Source of the DNA: a virus
Strand: one strand, 5' to 3'
Virus record (IMG/VR): IMGVR_UViG_3300013126_000048
Span: 1 to 50,214 of that record
Length of the DNA stretch: 50,214 nt
This document shows positions 48,553 through 50,214 of the stretch, in pieces. The notes beneath the pieces are model-generated. The model was not told the DNA's origin. It worked only from the letters and a program-made list of their open reading frames with translations, and made no database searches. The stretch's first letter is position 1. Each line of letters opens with the position of its first letter. Position numbers and translations under genes: made by a program.

Positions 48553-49371
48553 ATGTCCGCGCCACTCGTGATCCCGGAGCACGTTCTCCAACAAGCCCCT
48601 TGGTCCATCAGCAAAGCGGGTGTGATCGAGAAGTGCAGCCAGCAGTACGACTACAAGTACGGCCCCAACAAGATCAAGGAGTTGACGGTCTACCAGCCGG
48701 CGACTGTCGGCGTCACTGTGCACAAGGTGCTGGAGATGACGCTGGATGGGACGCCCGTCAAAACCGCGTTCCAGCACGCCATCGACCAGAACAACCTGAC
48801 GCTGAATGAGATCGACGAGGTCAAGACCTTCTGGGACCAGATCGACCGTTTCACGAAACGTATGGCGCAGTTTCAGACGAAACACGGTGTGCTGCCACAG
48901 AACCGCTTCATTGAACGCAAGTGGGCGATCAAGCCTGACTTCTCGGCGACGGACTTCTTCGACAAGAAGGGGCTCTTCCGCGGCGTGGTGGACTTCGCCA
49001 TGCTGACCGCGTCCAAAGACCTCATCATCATCGACCACAAGTCGGGCAAAGAGAAGGAGCTCAAGGAATTCGAGGCGCAGTTCCGCTCGTACTGCTTGAT
49101 GGCGCTGGCCAAAATGCCGGACCTGCGCGGTGTGCAGACCGCCATCAACTTCACGCTGACGGACAAGCTGGTGTGGAACCCCTTCGTCAAGGCCGAAGTG
49201 ATCCGGGATCAGTACCGTCCCTGGATGGTCGACTACCTGACGAAGTCGACAGTCGGGTTGCTGCAGCCCCCTGTTCCGGTCAAGGGGTGGTACTGCAACT
49301 ACTGCGGCTACAAACCCATCTGCACCGCCTTCGGGGGTACTGGACGTGTCCCAGAAGAAGCCAAGCAGTAA
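48553..49371 (+). CDS. Second Cas4/AddB-like PD-(D/E)XK nuclease
   Basis: 272 residues from ATG 48553 (GGAGCTCCC ahead). The layout parallels the nuclease at 43374: C28 in VIEKCSQQYDYKY, His57 in GVTVHKVLE, Asp147 in FRGVVDFAM, catalytic I-D-H-K (Asp161, Lys163), Gln176 in FEAQFRSYCLM, and C248, C251, C257 near the end (WYCNYCGYKPIC). Family members carry a 4Fe-4S cluster and degrade DNA ends. Overall similarity to the first copy looks low outside the motifs, so they may be an old duplication or two acquisitions. It overlaps the primase start by 26 bases. Confidence 0.85.
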   Translation: MSAPLVIPEHVLQQAPWSISKAGVIEKCSQQYDYKYGPNKIKELTVYQPATVGVTVHKVLEMTLDGTPVKTAFQHAIDQNNLTLNEIDEVKTFWDQIDRFTKRMAQFQTKHGVLPQNRFIERKWAIKPDFSATDFFDKKGLFRGVVDFAMLTASKDLIIIDHKSGKEKELKEFEAQFRSYCLMALAKMPDLRGVQTAINFTLTDKLVWNPFVKAEVIRDQYRPWMVDYLTKSTVGLLQPPVPVKGWYCNYCGYKPICTAFGGTGRVPEEAKQ

Positions 49372-50214
49372 GCCGGTCGCTGCCACCAAGCAACTGTCTG
49401 ACAAGCAGATCCGGCGCATCTGGTCGGAGCTCAAACCGCAAGTGCTGCTCGAGCGCTTGCGCTCACTCCAGCCAGGCGCGAAGTGGACCGCGTCAGGCAA
49501 CCGCTTGTCTGGTTGCTGCCCCTACCACGACGACAACACGCCGTCGTTTCACGTCGACTTGGCTCGTGGGTTTGCCAAGTGCTACGGCTGCGAGAAGTTC
49601 GTCTCGAGCCCCATCGAGCTCTGGGCGAAGCTGACGTCCAAGAACCGATCCGAGGCGCTGCTGGACCTGCGGCAAAGCTTCGGGTTGAAGTTCCTGACCA
49701 GCACAGCCAACGCGCAGCTGGACGCGTGGGATCGAAACCAGCTTCTGAAGAAGCGCATCGCGGAGATCTGCCACAACGAACTGCTCCACGCGATTGCCGC
49801 GCCCAACGACCCACTCTACGGGCACTGCCGAAACGCGGTGCGCTACCTCATCAACACACGGTCGCTTCCTGTCGACACCATCCCGACGTTGGACATGCTC
49901 GGCGTCATGCCGCCCATGGCTCGGATCCTTGATACGCTCGACGCCGACGCTGCCGCGGAGAACACGCGGCGCGAAGAAGAAGCGCAGCGTGCGGGTGAGC
50001 GCGTCGTGAAGGTCGTCTCGCTCAGTCAGGACGCTCGCGACTACCTCGTGCAAGTCAACGCGTCCTGGGTGGGGTCGATCGTATTCCGACTGGACCTCGC
50101 GCCGGGCATCATCGGCCGCATCAAACTGCGCCAGCCGGACACGAAGATCTACCACATCATCGCCGACGCCTACGAAGAGGACATGGGCTTCTTCGGCCTC
50201 GGTTGGTCGATGTA
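49346..50214 (+). CDS. CHC2 zinc-finger DNA primase, N-terminal part (runs off right edge)
   Basis: Open frame from GTG 49346 to the window end (289 codons). Residues 40-95 hold the DnaG-type CHC2 zinc finger: SGCCPYHDDNTPSFHVD and AKCYGCEKF, with C-x2-H and C-x2-C ligands, followed by SSPIELWAKLT. The following part is helical and may lead to a TOPRIM domain beyond the edge. DnaG-type primases make RNA primers at the fork. The GTG overlaps the end of the nuclease gene, with GGGGGTACTG as a possible ribosome site. Confidence 0.85.
   Translation, partial: MSQKKPSSKPVAATKQLSDKQIRRIWSELKPQVLLERLRSLQPGAKWTASGNRLSGCCPYHDDNTPSFHVDLARGFAKCYGCEKFVSSPIELWAKLTSKNRSEALLDLRQSFGLKFLTSTANAQLDAWDRNQLLKKRIAEICHNELLHAIAAPNDPLYGHCRNAVRYLINTRSLPVDTIPTLDMLGVMPPMARILDTLDADAAAENTRREEEAQRAGERVVKVVSLSQDARDYLVQVNASWVGSIVFRLDLAPGIIGRIKLRQPDTKIYHIIADAYEEDMGFFGLGWSM

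Noticed and set aside
1-50214. tRNA genes, CRISPR arrays, integrase and attachment sites
   Set aside because: None was seen on reading; no spaced direct repeats of CRISPR type, no recombinase motifs. A covariance-model scan would be needed to exclude a tRNA.

Overview
The window reads as part of the genome of a large, GC-rich, contractile-tailed phage (or a prophage of one). It carries a tail sheath, portal, HK97-type major capsid protein, a candidate head-maturation protease and tail-fibre-like proteins. Beside them are a phage-encoded multisubunit RNA polymerase and a replication/recombination module. No ribosomal RNA, tRNA, CRISPR array, integrase or host housekeeping gene was recognised, and the host cannot be named from this sequence. 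Genes are densely packed, many with ATGA, GTGA or TGATG overlaps, and no gene-free stretch exceeds about 130 bases.

Layout. Bases 1-40776 are almost entirely minus-strand virion genes. In transcription order they are: portal (39031-40776) and a partner; an RNA polymerase block (29232-37441); a long run of internal or head proteins (17903-29232) with the candidate protease (19419-21410); the major capsid protein (16387-17307); fibre and baseplate-like proteins (10331-16319); a patatin-like phospholipase (9049-9855); small connector or neck-like proteins with one HNH endonuclease (5756-6373); the tail sheath (789-3200); and the start of a further structural gene at the left edge. Bases 37533-38426 and 40853-50214 are mainly plus strand: a SNF2-type helicase, two Cas4/AddB-like iron-sulphur nucleases, zinc-ribbon and small proteins, ParB, a cysteine-motif protein and a CHC2 primase that runs off the right edge. 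One minus-strand gene (46396-47226) in this arm encodes a sigma-70-family factor.

The most striking content is the transcription system. The beta subunit and the first part of beta-prime are fused in one 1715-residue protein that keeps the catalytic DYDGD motif. The rest of beta-prime (bridge helix, trigger loop) is a separate gene three genes downstream, a division resembling the cyanobacterial/plastid rpoC1-rpoC2 split. Inside the beta part sits an insertion of about 225 residues carrying a ParB-like segment and a domain resembling the inorganic-pyrophosphatase (InPase) domain of phage polyvalent proteins. The beta-prime N-terminal zinc ribbon and most of the beta flap appear lost. The sigma factor carries its own zinc ribbon between regions 1.2 and 2.1. 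A short AT-rich motif close to CCTATACTT recurs in most minus-strand intergenic gaps and is a candidate promoter for this enzyme.

A second pattern is a short recurring peptide, hydrophobic-x-K-[T/L/V/F]-A, in many head-region proteins and in the beta insertion. It may mark proteins for packaging or processing. All functions are inferred from sequence reading alone; no database search or structure prediction was run.
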